Source: Parelaphostrongylus tenuis
Taxonomy: Eukaryota; Nematoda; Chromadorea; Rhabditida; Metastrongylidae
Length of the DNA: 64,000 bases
Direction: 5' to 3'
NCBI GenBank assembly: GCA_019055375.1
Contig: JAHQIW010007342.1
Span: 186,001 to 250,000 of the forward strand
The translations under genes were made by a program, and so were the position numbers. Shown piece by piece: positions 1-9,791 of the stretch; position 1 is the first letter of the stretch, and each line of letters starts with the position of its first letter. The notes below the pieces were generated by a model. The model did not search any database. It was not told the DNA's origin and saw only the letters and a list, made by a program, of their open reading frames with translations.

Positions 1-133
1 CTGACGTGACTGGACAGAGGAACTCGGACTAAAATCAGTTTATTGGTTTCATATATTCATATACTTCCCATAAAGATAATGAAAGTGGTCAAACTTTCTA
101 ATCAAGACCGAGATCGATAACATTGGAGCTGAC

Positions 134-1492
134 CTGATTAAAGTCGAGGTACTCGTCTCCCTTGACTTCTTCACCTTTGTAATCTTTATTTTCCTTCAAC
201 TTTAGTTCCTTGAAATCCTATAATGAATACAGCCTAAATGAACCGAAGATTTCTAAGAATTATCTGAAAATTTGCAATGTTTTCATAAAAAGCTCTTATT
301 GCAGAAATCTACCAAATCATAAGCATCTATTACAACACCGCACTCTTCTGATCCACACAGACGGTACGAAATTAGCACAATGTAAAATTTTAGTCACATT
401 GTGCACTACCACAGAACGCTATTCTACGGTTTACTCCTCTTTTGGTTACCATATAGAATTGAAAATTTCTGAATATCAGCGATTGGCGATGATATAATAT
501 AAGCCGCAATATCAAAGGATCTGAGTGATATGCAAAACCTTCAACCCGAGGCGGAATTTGAATCCGCTCTCTAATCATACGAGGGCGGATTCAACTCCCG
601 CTTCGGCTCGAATGTTTTGCATATCACTCAGCATTTAAATATATATATATATTTATGATAATCATAACACTGCTATAAGAGCTGTAAGATAAAAAAGAAA
701 CTCTTGCAGATCGCATAAAGGCTGCAATTTTGGTAAACAGGTACCTCTAAAGTACTCGATTGTACCATACCTTTGCTATGAGACGGTAGAAATGATGTTG
801 ATGCCTACGTTTACCATATATATAAAACATAACCGATTCGATTTTAATCTTACGGGATGTTCAAAGCCCTTCAGAGGTTTGATAAAGGCATCCTCTAGTG
901 GTATACATACGTTTCGGCATTCTCGCACGCCTCATCAGTTACAGCACCACATGACACTCGGCTTAGCCATACATTGTAGGGAAGTGGCTCTGTGGAAGCT
1001 GCAAACTGCATCAAGTGAAAAGACACTTGATGTGACGTTCTTCCAAAGTGATTGATTGCCGACTGCATGATTCAAAGCGAAACTTCTTCAAATCGATCGC
1101 TAATAGTAGAAGTGAAGAAAGAAGTGATAGAAGTGGCTTTGAAAAAGTAATGGAATAAAAGTTCATGATGAAACTAATAAAAATTAAAAAACAAACATAG
1201 ATGCAGTGAAACCTCGAGTTAACTGAGCGAAGCCGAACTACAGGTTGTAGTAACGATGGATACTGCTGAGCTGGGCACCATTAAATGACTAAGAAAAACG
1301 AAATGAAATGATCCACCTTTAGTCCTTTGATATGCGATGCAGCTGGAAATTTCCAATGGTTTTCGTCAGAATGGCTTCGATAACTGTTTCCTTATTATAG
1401 AGACGACCATAGCGACAAGCAATGATTGGTTTCTGTAATGACGACTTATATACCTTATGTACTTATATACGACTGTATAGGTTACATGTATA

Positions 1493-1532
<40 letters not shown>

Positions 1533-3003
1533 GCACATATGTACGTATACACATATATGTATGTGTGCATATATCCATGTGCATATATATGCATGTATAC
1601 ATACATATTTATATATACCTATATACATGATGTTTTAAGCCTTTCATGAGGTCTACTATAGCACTTCAAGTGCTAGACGCACGTTTCGTCTTTCTAACAA
1701 ACCCCACCAGTAGCACATGTCACTTGGCTAATCGCCTTTTATACGCCTATTATAAGGAATCAAGGCCGGAATTGTTACACTCTGCATATAGTGATTCAAG
1801 CTGAAAGAACGTCACGTTGGGTGATCTTTTCACTTGGCGCAAAGTGTAACATATTGTTTGGTGTCGATTTCTCTATATAGGGATGGAGTGCATACCAGAG
1901 CAATCGAATGAATCGAAAGACACCTTGCTACTATTGATGGCGTGCTAGAAAGCCGAAAGGTGCGTCTAGCACTGGAAGTGCCATAACAGACCTCATAAAA
2001 AGTTTAAAACATTCTGCCAGACTATACTGAATATTTGGCGAGGTGTCGAGATAGTCGATTGGAAGTGGTGCGCACATGCGCATGTATGCATGTATATGAA
2101 TATACACGTCTACGGATATGCGTAAATGTACAAATGTATACGATATTATATACAGATGTGTATATTCACACGAACATACACGCGCATATATGTGTGTATT
2201 TGCATACGTTAGGCCCATAGTTGTTGCTTTTTGTTGCTAACGTATGCAGCAGAAACCTGGTCGAAACGTAAGCAGGATGAAAGATCACTTGGCGTGATCG
2301 AACGCGCAGTCGAAAGGTCGGTGCTAGGAGTATCCCGTATCTCGCAAATGAGAGAAAGGATCCGAAGTTCCGACCTACGTCTACGATCGAAAATCAGAGA
2401 CGCCGTTCTACACGCCAGGATATCGAAAATAAGGTGGGCTGGACACGTGATGCGCTTCAACGACAACCGATGGACGAGAGCCGTTACCGACTGGATTCCT
2501 CGGAACGTCAAGCGCTCTAAAGAAAGACCACTGACCCGTTGGTCCGATTTCTTCACGAAAGCGATGGAAGAAAGATATGATGCTCAGCGAATTCCTAGAG
2601 CAAGGAGGACCCACTGGGCTACTCTTGCACGCGATAGAGAAAAATGGAAGAGTTGCCGGTACCCGCTCGAGTCACTCGACGATCAATGGGACGACAGGTG
2701 ATATAGGTGATAGGTATGTGCCCAATCACAGTGGAATAAGGAGTTTTCTCCAAGAATTTTAAATTATCGTCTGCACTACCAAATAATCGTCAAAACATTA
2801 GAACAAAGTAGAAAATGGAAAAAACTAACAGATAGAAAAGAAAGTAAACCAATAGAAATGGTACCGACCTTCAACGGCTGTTGCGATAGCTGACAATTCC
2901 GCCATTTCGTCGCGTTTTTCACGCTCCGATCCAATTTCTCGGCTTTCTTCTTATTTTTCACCAGCTCGCATCGCTTCGGTATCGTTCCTCCATCGGCTCC
3001 CAT
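134..3003 (-). CDS. RTF2: RTF2 (replication termination factor 2), 5' exons, truncated by window edge
   Basis: Minus-strand exons: 2869-3003 (ATG at 3001-3003; starts MGADGGTIPKRCELVK), 1317-1432 (KPIIACRYGRLYNKETVIEA) and 134-217 (DFKELKLKENKDYKGEEVKG). GT donors follow each exon and AG acceptors precede exons 2 and 3. The first residues and the modified RING/U-box-like region (WxxCxLSQxxLxxPIIACxxGRLYNK) match the RTF2 family, nuclear proteins tied to replication fork stalling and termination. The remaining zinc-binding half lies left of base 1. Exon 2 is 116 nt and needs one extra base near 1345-1355 (GGAAATTT): upstream it reads ...AILTKTIG, downstream AASHIKGLK in another frame, and both match the family. 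Intron 1 holds a reverse-transcriptase fragment and ribozyme-like repeats; intron 2 holds a tRNA-like foldback. The start is the only Met giving the conserved MGxDGGTIPKR N-terminus. Family assignment is firm; whether the locus is functional depends on the frame break. Confidence 0.88.
521..631. repeat. Foldback element with tRNA-half-like arms (111 bp)
   Basis: A perfect 18-bp terminal inverted repeat (CTGAGTGATATGCAAAAC at 521-538, its complement at 614-631) encloses two mirrored arms. Each contains a B-box/T-arm-like stretch (TTGAATCCGC and GCGGATTCAA). It lies in RTF2 intron 2. Related ends occur at about 3440, 7840-8183, 11814, 12098-12279, 17471-17667, 47090 and 56490. It probably behaves as a non-autonomous MITE-like repeat; no coding capacity. 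Confidence 0.75.
895..955 (-). ncRNA. Hammerhead ribozyme motif, family alpha, canonical core
   Basis: On the minus strand the invariant core CTGATGAG (complement of 931-938) is followed by helix II (GGCGT/ATGCC around a GCGAGA loop), CGAAAC (911-916) and a 4-bp stem III (ACGT/ATGT, no loop) ending in the GTA cleavage triplet. Predicted scission is between 904 and 903. Stem I is closed by GTGGT pairing with ACCAC across an internal loop. All catalytic core residues of a hammerhead are present. The motif sits in a repeat of roughly 220 bp within RTF2 intron 2. Confidence 0.72.
1485..1640. repeat. AT-rich microsatellite, (TA)n and CATATA-type
   Basis: An uninterrupted TA run at 1496-1524 is followed by degenerate ATGTATAC/CATATA repeats to about 1640. 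Similar ATGTATA-rich sequence recurs at 2085-2205. It lies in RTF2 intron 1. Short frames here are low complexity, not genes. Confidence 0.9.
1634..2012. repeat. Inverted-repeat element, family alpha, with two degenerate hammerhead motifs
   Basis: Left arm (from TTTTAAGCC.. at 1634) and right arm (to AAAAAGTTTAAAA near 2012) are inverted copies. The left arm carries a minus-strand hammerhead-like unit at 1670-1716: GTGCTA before a CTGGTGGG core, CGAAAC, GTC triplet, then TAGCAC, giving a perfect 6-bp stem I. The right arm carries the plus-strand counterpart at 1925-1972 (GCCGAAAGG, GCGTC, TAGCAC). Both cores have substitutions (CTGATGAG to CTGGTGGG or TTGATGGC), so activity is doubtful. Mirror placement in the two arms is the same as in family beta. 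Confidence 0.65.
2240..2701 (+). pseudogene. Non-LTR retrotransposon reverse transcriptase, C-terminal fragment
   Basis: An open frame encodes TYAAETWSKRKQDERSL..., then IRWAGHVMRFNDNRWTRA, a basic stretch and RWSDFFTKAMEERYDA, ending NDR-like at 2701. This is the tail that follows the polymerase palm in RTE/CR1-type endonuclease-reverse transcriptases (Y-x-x-E-T-W, then RWxGHVxRMxxxR, then RWxDDF). The catalytic YADD region and endonuclease are absent, consistent with 5' truncation on insertion. It lies inside RTF2 intron 1, antisense to that gene. Shorter relatives occur at 5937-6290 and 36602-36821. Confidence 0.85.
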
Positions 3004-3342
3004 GCCGAAATAAACAGGAACTTGAGGTTCAAACTAGTAATCCAGGAAGATCTCCAGGAAGAAGACGATCACCCACAAGAAGCCTGAAACAGGGAGGCCT
3101 TTCGAGAGGGGCGTGGCCTCGACGGCAAGCAATATGGGAGTTTACCGAAGAATTAGGGGCTTGGTACGTGAATACACTCCATGTGAAACGACGAGCAATT
3201 TTCCAGCATTGTCGGCAAAGGGACTGGAGTACTGTTGCAAGTCTGTAATTGGTAGGATTTGTCATTAATCTAGCATAATTTACTTCTATTGAAAAGGTAT
3301 TGAACTGTATCCCGATGTCTGGTAGAAAGAGCGGTGGGCAAA

Positions 3343-3446
3343 ACGGGTGTCAGGGCGCAACGGGTTAGAGCACGCGTTCCCGGATAGAGTGAGATTCGGG
3401 TTCGAGTCCCGCCCGACGCAGAAGTTTTGCAAATCACTCTACAGCA
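3343..3446 (+). repeat. tRNA-like half element
   Basis: GGTTAGAGCACGCG followed by GGGTTCGAGTCCCGCC (B-box-like) and then TTTTGCAAATCACTCT, the same terminal sequence that closes the foldbacks at 521-631 and 12098-12279. It does not fold as a normal tRNA gene (wrong spacing, no acceptor pairing), so it is treated as a repeat. Confidence 0.6.
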
Positions 3447-4084
3447 TTGGATATATCTAGAACATCTTACCACCGCTGAAAGAAGTCAAAGAAAATAAAT
3501 TCTAGTTGATTATCCCTATGTTTTTGTAGTGATTCCCCTAAGATTCAACGACCAGTTAACCCTTGCGGATGTCTCGCGCGGCTTGCGATTTTCGTTATTT
3601 TGTGGGGTTTTTTTTCTGTGTTCCGGAAGACAAACTCTCGGTTTTTTGTATCAGTTTGATGCTACTTGATTTCCTCTATGCGATCATATAAATTTTGTGC
3701 ATAAATATCTTCTAGGTGCGAAAAAAACTCCAAGTGTGATATATAGCTTTCTTTTCGCCTCTGCAGCGCACTATGAAGACCTTTTCAAGAACTAAATGTG
3801 GCTTCGGAATCGCTGAGATTTGGCTATCGAATGGGCATTAGTATAGCCTCATAAAATCGATCCACAGACTTTAGACGAGTGGAAAAAGCAAACCGAATGT
3901 GAAATATAATTTTATTTTCGCAGCTACAGCGTACTAAGGAGGTTTTTCTCAATAGAACGAACAGGACTGAAGTCAGCAAGATTTAAGCTTTCTAATGACT
4001 GCTAAAATTCTGAACAAGAAGCTCTCTCCACGGAAAAAGCCTTAGGAAAATTTGAAGTATTGAAACATCCTTCATCGTTCGCAA

Positions 4085-4215
4085 GGGATCAACCTCGGCA
4101 ACATTCGCCGCCTTTCTCACGGGGCGCGACGCCGCCATTACAGTAGCTGAGTCAGATTAGACGTCGCGCGGTGTGGGACGAAACGTGCCGTATGGTCCTC
4201 AAAAAGGGCTATAGA
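4085..4215 (+). repeat. GC-rich dispersed repeat, family gamma
   Basis: The block around CGCCATTACAGTAGCTGAG, GTCGCGCGG, GGACGAAACGTGCC and TATGGTCCTCA recurs at 15790-15900 (inverted) and 51900-52090. It has a hammerhead-like 3' half (GACGAAACG) but no paired stem I and an altered CTGAGTGAG/CTGAGTCAG core, so it is listed only as a repeat. Confidence 0.6.
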
Positions 4216-4789
4216 AAGGACAAAAGCGTTGAGTACAAAAGTCTATAGGAAAAAACTCGAGGGAGTTTGATCTATAGATCATCAAGACAAGTTGGGTTGT
4301 CGGCAAGCAGAACTCGCTAAAATATCACTGCTATGAAGGGATGCTACGCTGTGAGATTACTGATGAGTGATTTCCTTCGAATACTGTGACTAATTTCCAA
4401 AAAACCGTTTGGATCGATTTCTTCCGTGATTTAGATCATTTTAAGGATCAATACCTCTCTGGATTATCGATTAGTTCATTGATTTTCAGCTCCCTGGATT
4501 AATGAATTTTTCGTCTGCACTTTGTCTCTGATTCCTTATTTTATCACTTTTCATCGGCCTCCAAATTTTCAAAATTTTATTACCCATGGTTTATTTTTCC
4601 TTTTTTTTCTTTTGTATTACTATTTTCTTATTTCAAGGCTTAGTTAAGCTATTAAGCCTGGAAGAATTTTTAATAATTTCATGGCTTTATTCGAAAAATC
4701 TTTTCAAGTTCGTTTTTTGATCAGCTTTTTTTTCGCTACTTTGTGATTTCTTTGCATCTTAGGCTTTATGCGGCATAAAATTTCGTCTT

Positions 4790-4797
4790 TTTTTAAG
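4790..4797 (+). promoter_or_regulatory. Probable spliced-leader acceptor for CHMP2B
   Basis: A pyrimidine-rich TTTTTTTAAG site ends 30 nt upstream of the CHMP2B ATG with no intervening ATG, the usual arrangement of a nematode trans-splice acceptor. A weaker CATCTTAG lies at 4755-4762. Confidence 0.4.
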
Positions 4798-4827
4798 ATA
4801 CTCGAAGGAGGAAAGCTTGATTCCATA

Positions 4828-7800
4828 ATGAGTAGCTGGTTCAACAAGCCCGATCCGAAAGGTATTCTATAGCTGTTGTCAATAACTTCCCAAATTTTTT
4901 GGCTTATGAATTTTGTTTGTAGATCCTTCCTCGATTATCACCGAAATCAATAACATAGTCGCAAATCACGGATAGTTACTTTTAACGAGGAAAAACCTTA
5001 AGATCAAATTCTAGAGAGCCTACGTTAGCCCTTTTGGTACCGTGCTCCCACAGCCTCTGCATCTCTAACTGGCTACTGTGGACGGTCTGCTCCGCTTCCT
5101 CCGCATCTCTAGCCTCGAGGGTATTGCGTCTAACAATGCTGGCCGCTGCGTCTAGCAATGGCACGCTGCTGGGTCTAACAGAGACCCACTGGTTATAGAT
5201 GCAGTGGAGGTGGAGCAGACCGTCCAGAGTTCTCAGCCAGAGATGTAGATACCGTGGGTTCACGGTTCTAAACGTGGTAAGCGCTCTTCTAGCGGCGGTA
5301 TGAGTTGTAATTATATATCCAATAAAGTTGAATAATATACAATGAACTTTGAACTTTGGTTGAGAGTTGAACCCGCATTTCACTCACTCTTTCCGAAGGG
5401 GGTGCTCTCCACCACAGCACCACGACTTCTTTTCTGCTATCGATTTAATAGAATCGATACCTTGTATACCTTCTATCGATTCTGTTAGCACCTAATCGTC
5501 AACGGTTTAGACAAAGCGGGGTTTTCTTTATATATCCTTGCATAAATCAGAACGAATGTTAGTTCATCTTCATGCTGCTCATGACTGTTTCCCCCTAAGT
5601 TTCAGAACAAATGCGTGAGAACAATAGAAACATCAGAAAGGCTGATCGTGATCTTGGACGTGATCGGAGAGATCTGGAACGAAAGGAAAAGGAACTGGTA
5701 TGTCACTTAGTGACTTAATGACTCTCTGCTTATCCACTGACCTTCTTTTGCAGGAAAATGAGATCAAAAAAGCGGCAAAGCTTGGTCAAAGGGAGACCTG
5801 TGCTATGCTCGCCAAACATCTCGTTCGACTTCGTAAACAGAAAACGGCTAGTTTAGGAATGAGCTCGAAACTCACTGGTGTCGCTGCCCAGAACAGGTCC
5901 TTCTCATTTTTTTTCTGAATTATCTGTTCAAAGGTTTCACCTGTCATTCCGTTCATGGTCTGTGGACGTGAAGGAACAGCGGTAGACCTCCTTTTTTTCC
6001 TTATGAATTGCAAAAGCAGCCCAGTGGCCCATCTTCGCTTTGAGGGTTCGTTGAGCATCATATCGTTCTTTTAGTCGAAGCCTATAAGTTTAGAGGTTCA
6101 TCACAGTGAAAAAAGAAGTGCAGAAGGTGTCTTTCTGATGGACTTTCCATTGGTTATCACAGTTTGCCTTGGTGATCCCTGCCCTTTTTCTAATTCTAAT
6201 CATTTTTTTCGCTTTCCTGAATCCTCCACAAAGGTCTGCGAACATTTCCCGTGATGCTTCACCTGCTGCCTGGGAATTCGTCGTCTTCATGAATGTCGTA
6301 GATTGCTCTTCGAACGATTCCGCTTGTAATTTCGGAGGTAGCCTAGCTGAGGAGTTTCATAGCTCGTCCGTTGATTGACTGCAGGAGGACTTTAGGAGGA
6401 AAATGAGCCAGCACATCGCTTGTCGGATTGTTTTCTGGTGCACTGCATCACTAAGCTCTGCGCTAAACTGTCCCCAAGGGCGTATTCAAATGATTAGAAT
6501 GCATTTTTGCCTCTGAAAAATCGATCTATTGTTGTTCTACGTTGAAGAAGGGGTCTTATTGTGGCACTCCAAAAGTTTATTATGGTATTAGTAGCGTGGA
6601 CATTGTATATGAGCTGGTCCAAATGATGAGCCCATGCTTTTCTATTTGTAGTGGTCCTTTTAGAATTTGTGATTTCGAGTTCACGAGTTTTATTTGCTCT
6701 ATCTGACGTTGAAAGATCCAAAAATTTCTGTGGTAAACGGATTTTTTTGTCAGAGAGCAAGAAGCAAGAGAAAATTCTCTGTAGCTTTGAAAAGGAAAAT
6801 TGCAGTCATATGCATAGCATTGGCAAGATGTCAGAAGTGATGGGACAAACTGTTGGCACTATGAAGACGATGGAGAAACAGCTACCTATAGAACAACTGT
6901 CGAAAAACATGAAAGAGTTTCAAGCCGCCCAAGAGAAACTTGGAATATCAGAAGAGGTATAGTGTAAATTCCGTCTTGAATTGTCACATCCATTCATTTA
7001 TCTCTTAAGTATTTCTTCTTGAAACAGGGTTGAGTACTAATCCTGCACGGTATCGAAGACCGATCCCTTTCGCTACGCAAAAACTTCTCGTGAGAGCGTA
7101 AGTAACCATTTGAAACCTTAAATCTCTGGCGCACACCTACATGGCTTTTCTTCTGAAAAAAGTCTCATAATAAGCGCTTGCAATGCAGGGGAAACAATTG
7201 TGTTTCACACACACACATTTTCTCGCAAGACAGAGCTCTCATTCTTTGGACATAGTAATCATTTGATAGCGTATGATTTAATCATTCCAGTACTGCGCCT
7301 ATTTTCTGGAAAGACCGTTTCTCTGCAGTGCAGCAGGGAAGATAAGATCAAATTCTCATACACGAGCATGGGTATTTTGTCTATTCTACGGATTCGGAGG
7401 CGCAGGGCGGATGAGGCTGTTTTAATACGGCCATCGGTCGATTGCCTCTCTAGTGGACATATGCGAAGTGTGATTTCTGATGAATTGTTACTCCACTTTG
7501 AAAGAAAGTCCAGATTATACGTCTGAAAGATTTTCGCTTCATGTTTATGTGCTTTTCGTGCTTCCAGCTAAGTAATAGTTAAAATACGCGACCGAGGTAA
7601 GCATAATTTCATTTGAATTTTATAGCGTTATCAAAGGGTCTCTTTAAACAACCTCTACGTACGGCGCTAGCCAGAGATTTAAGCTTTCCAACAATTACTA
7701 AAACGCTTATGGAGAGTTCTTGTTCAGTGAAAGAAATTGGTCTTTACCGTTGTCGTCTAACGGAAAGGAACCAGAGTTGTTCATTATGACACCACTAGTC

Positions 7801-9791
7801 GACGCTCTGGTCAAGTTAGTGATAATAGATCCCAATAATATTGAGTAGTACGCAAAACTTTTGACAGACGGGATCGAACTTGTATCTTACCTTTTCGGGG
7901 GTGAATTCTCTCCACCTGTCCCATCGGGGCTCCTGTTCTGCTATCACCCTTTTTGCAATACAAGTATCGATCTCTTAGCAAGCAGCTGTCAACGGTTTGG
8001 TCTGGTAAGCACATAACTGTTAACAGTTGGTTGCTAACAGATCAGTATCTTGGATCGTAGAAAGGTGATAGCAGAACAGGAGCTTTGATAGCGCAATTAA
8101 TTAGCACGCGCCCCTGGAAAAGGTGAGATGCGGGTTCGATTCTCGTCTAAGATGCCAAAGTTGTGCATACCACTGAACATTGTCGAATAAACTTTTGTAG
8201 CCATTTACTGCTAAAAGCCTTTGGATAGAAAGTTCTCGTTGAATTAATGATGTAAAATATTTTCAAGATGATGAACAGTACACTCGATGATATTCTGAAC
8301 GAATCTGGTGACGAGGAGGAACAGAACGCAATTGTGAACCAGGTCTTAGACGAAATTGGCATTGAATGTCAGAGCAAGGTGGGTGTGGTATTTGATTTCT
8401 CTGGGTTTTTTTGTGATTCTGTAGATCTTGTGTTTTCCCATGAGGTTATATGATAATGGGTGTGAAAAGTTCGTACCATTTTGGTTTTAAATATGATTTT
8501 TGCAACAAAATCGCATGGTTTTGTATCGTTCAATTGCGTACTTTCTTGTGAGCAATTTGGCATACAACTTGCTTAAACACGCTTCAAGATTGAACTGTCT
8601 GGGGAATAATGCTACTCATGCACGAATGGCGCGTAGGAAAAATGCTAGTGAAGCGGCGCGCAAGATCAATGGAGCTTTGGAGACGACACGGCTAAGCACT
8701 GGGCACCCGCTCAGTTCATGTGACACCCACTGTGACTTCTTCCAGACCTTATCCAGTTCATGCAGAATGATGCTGATGGTCTTGAAGCAACAGTCGAACT
8801 CTTCGGCTTGCATTCATCATCTCTCTGAGGGATTCTCTTCAACCATCTCAAAGACAACTTGACGATAAACTTTTTGTGGATGGCTCAAGCGCGACTGATC
8901 CTCCAGACTGTTCTATCCAGCCTTGAACTTTGTGAACCACTTCCAGTCGTTTTTTCTGCAACCATATCATCACCCTAAGCTCTATTAATCTGCACACTGC
9001 TTGAAAAGTATATTCCCCTACGCGCCCTTCGTGCATGAGTAGGGGGCGATTTTTTTTTCTCACGACAGCTCCATCTTGAAGCAAGTATAGGCAAATTGTG
9101 TACCGAAATGTTCGCAAGAAGTGAGCAATTGTTCCATATCAAATTACCGAGATTTTAACTCTTTGCGGTTAATAAACTTGGTCTTTATTCCTCTATTTCC
9201 AAACTTATGGAGCGACCTAATAGTTTCAAATACTCATGTCAAAGTTTAGTGAATCTTGGTCTTTCGATATATTACAAAGTACACTGAAAAGTTAGCCCAA
9301 AGTCAGTGCCCACATGCGCAATTGAACGATCACAAAATTACTCAAATTCATTGCAAAAATCATATCAAGAAATCAAAGCGGCACGAATTTCTCAGGACTT
9401 ATTACTTTTAATCCTTAGTGGAAGGTAAAGCGGCCCGTTAGAGTACTACTGGAATTTCCAATCGGGTTGTGTGCCTGGGCTGCTCAAGGAACACGAAGAG
9501 CCTTTTTGGCTTCTATTTTCACCGCTTTTTGCGAGAGCGTATCCATCGGTAAGTTACCGAGCCCCTTTGTGCATGGGACTTCGGTCTTCCAATCTCCTCG
9601 TCCCTCTCTCCCCCTTTCCCTCCCTTTTGCTTTCTGTAACTGATGTTGTTCTTTCAATCCATTTTGAAATATTCATCAAAGCTGCAAATTTTCAGTTGGC
9701 TGCTCTTCCGAAAGCTCCTTCCTCTATCGGATCCTCGTCAAAACCACTTTCTGATAAAGATATAGAGAATATGATAGCTCAGTTAAAGTAG
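4828..9791 (+). CDS. CHMP2B: Charged multivesicular body protein 2B (VPS2-type ESCRT-III subunit)
   Basis: Six exons: 4828-4861, 5606-5697, 5754-5896, 6806-6956, 8268-8378, 9696-9791 (stop TAG 9789-9791). All junctions are GT/AG and in frame, giving 208 aa; CHMP2B proteins are about 213 aa. The product starts MSSWFNKPDPKEQMRENN, continues through the basic alpha1-alpha2 hairpin (RDRRDLERKEKELENEIKK, LAKHLVRLRKQKT), the alpha3-alpha4 region (KTMEKQLPIEQLSKNMKEFQ), then the acidic LDDILNESGDEEEQ / IVNQVLDEIGIE stretch. It ends with SDKDIENMIAQLK, the C-terminal MIM-type helix that binds the VPS4 MIT domain. Role in the family: soluble monomer that polymerises on endosomal membranes for multivesicular-body sorting, abscission and membrane scission. 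Low similarity in the alpha5 linker is normal. Introns 3 and 4 hold retroelement, SINE and foldback repeats. No frame defects. Confidence 0.95.
5031..5285. repeat. Imperfect palindrome in CHMP2B intron 1
   Basis: A perfect 13-bp inverted repeat (GACGGTCTGCTCC at 5081-5093, complement at 5212-5224) is nested in a longer imperfect foldback flanked by GGTACCGTG and ATACCGTGGG. Internal units such as GCGTCTAACAATGC and GCGTCTAGCAATGG repeat. It is related in style, and partly in sequence, to the foldbacks at 43846-43980 and 46936-47069. Confidence 0.7.
5937..6290 (-). pseudogene. Non-LTR reverse transcriptase 3' remnant
   Basis: On the minus strand ERYDAQRTLKAKMGHWAAFA, then a lysine-rich linker and HERNDR-stop (stop at 5937-5939), matches the end of the fragment at 2240-2701. 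Frames are broken between this and a more degenerate upstream part to about 6290. It lies in CHMP2B intron 3, antisense to the gene. Confidence 0.7.
6236..6470 (-). repeat. tRNA-derived SINE, second family (divergent copy)
   Basis: On the minus strand an A-box-like TAGCGCAGAGCTTAGTGATG head is followed by a tail shared with the better copy at 20575-20835 (GAATTCCCAGGCAGC..., GTGAAGCATCACGGG...). No coding potential. Confidence 0.5.
7840..8183. repeat. Long foldback with tRNA-half-like arms
   Basis: Left end GAGTAGTACGCAAAAC with a reversed GGGATCGAAC B-box-like motif; right end GGGTTCGATTC...GTTGTGCATACCACTGAAC. The ends are diverged versions of the 521-631 inverted repeat. The element lies in CHMP2B intron 4. 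Confidence 0.55.

Larger units (their letters stand above)
3004..4827. promoter_or_regulatory. Shared spacer between divergent RTF2 and CHMP2B
   Basis: The two start codons are head-to-head 1.8 kb apart, so both promoters should lie here; no TATA or operator can be pinned down. The spacer is largely repetitive: a retroelement-like stretch at 3030-3260, a tRNA-like half element at 3343-3446, foldback-type sequence at 3620-4010, a GC-rich repeat at 4085-4215 shared with 15790-15900 and 51900-52090, and T-rich sequence from 4560 to 4800. Confidence 0.5.

Noticed and set aside
98..208. Minus-strand frame ending in TAG (98-100) with AATAAA (complement of 39-44) nearby, looking like a last exon
   Set aside because: The frame is RTF2 exon 3, and a GT donor after FNQ (132-133) fits the family, whose zinc-binding half must still follow; the stop and AATAAA lie in the next intron.
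1422..1649. Long frames rich in Tyr/Ile/His
   Set aside because: Translation of a TA/CATA microsatellite.
3343..3446. Functional tRNA gene
   Set aside because: B-box-like sequence is present, but spacing and acceptor-stem pairing fail; the same ends recur in foldback repeats.
4140..4200. Hammerhead-like GACGAAACG in gamma repeats (also 15.8 and 52.0 kb)
   Set aside because: The expected CTGATGAG is CTGAGTGAG/CTGAGTCAG and no stem I pairing could be found, so it is kept as a repeat only.
7200..7526. 108-aa plus-strand frame
   Set aside because: Lies within family A-type repeat sequence (GAAAGACCGTTTCTCTGCAG); similar frames occur in other copies by descent from the repeat.
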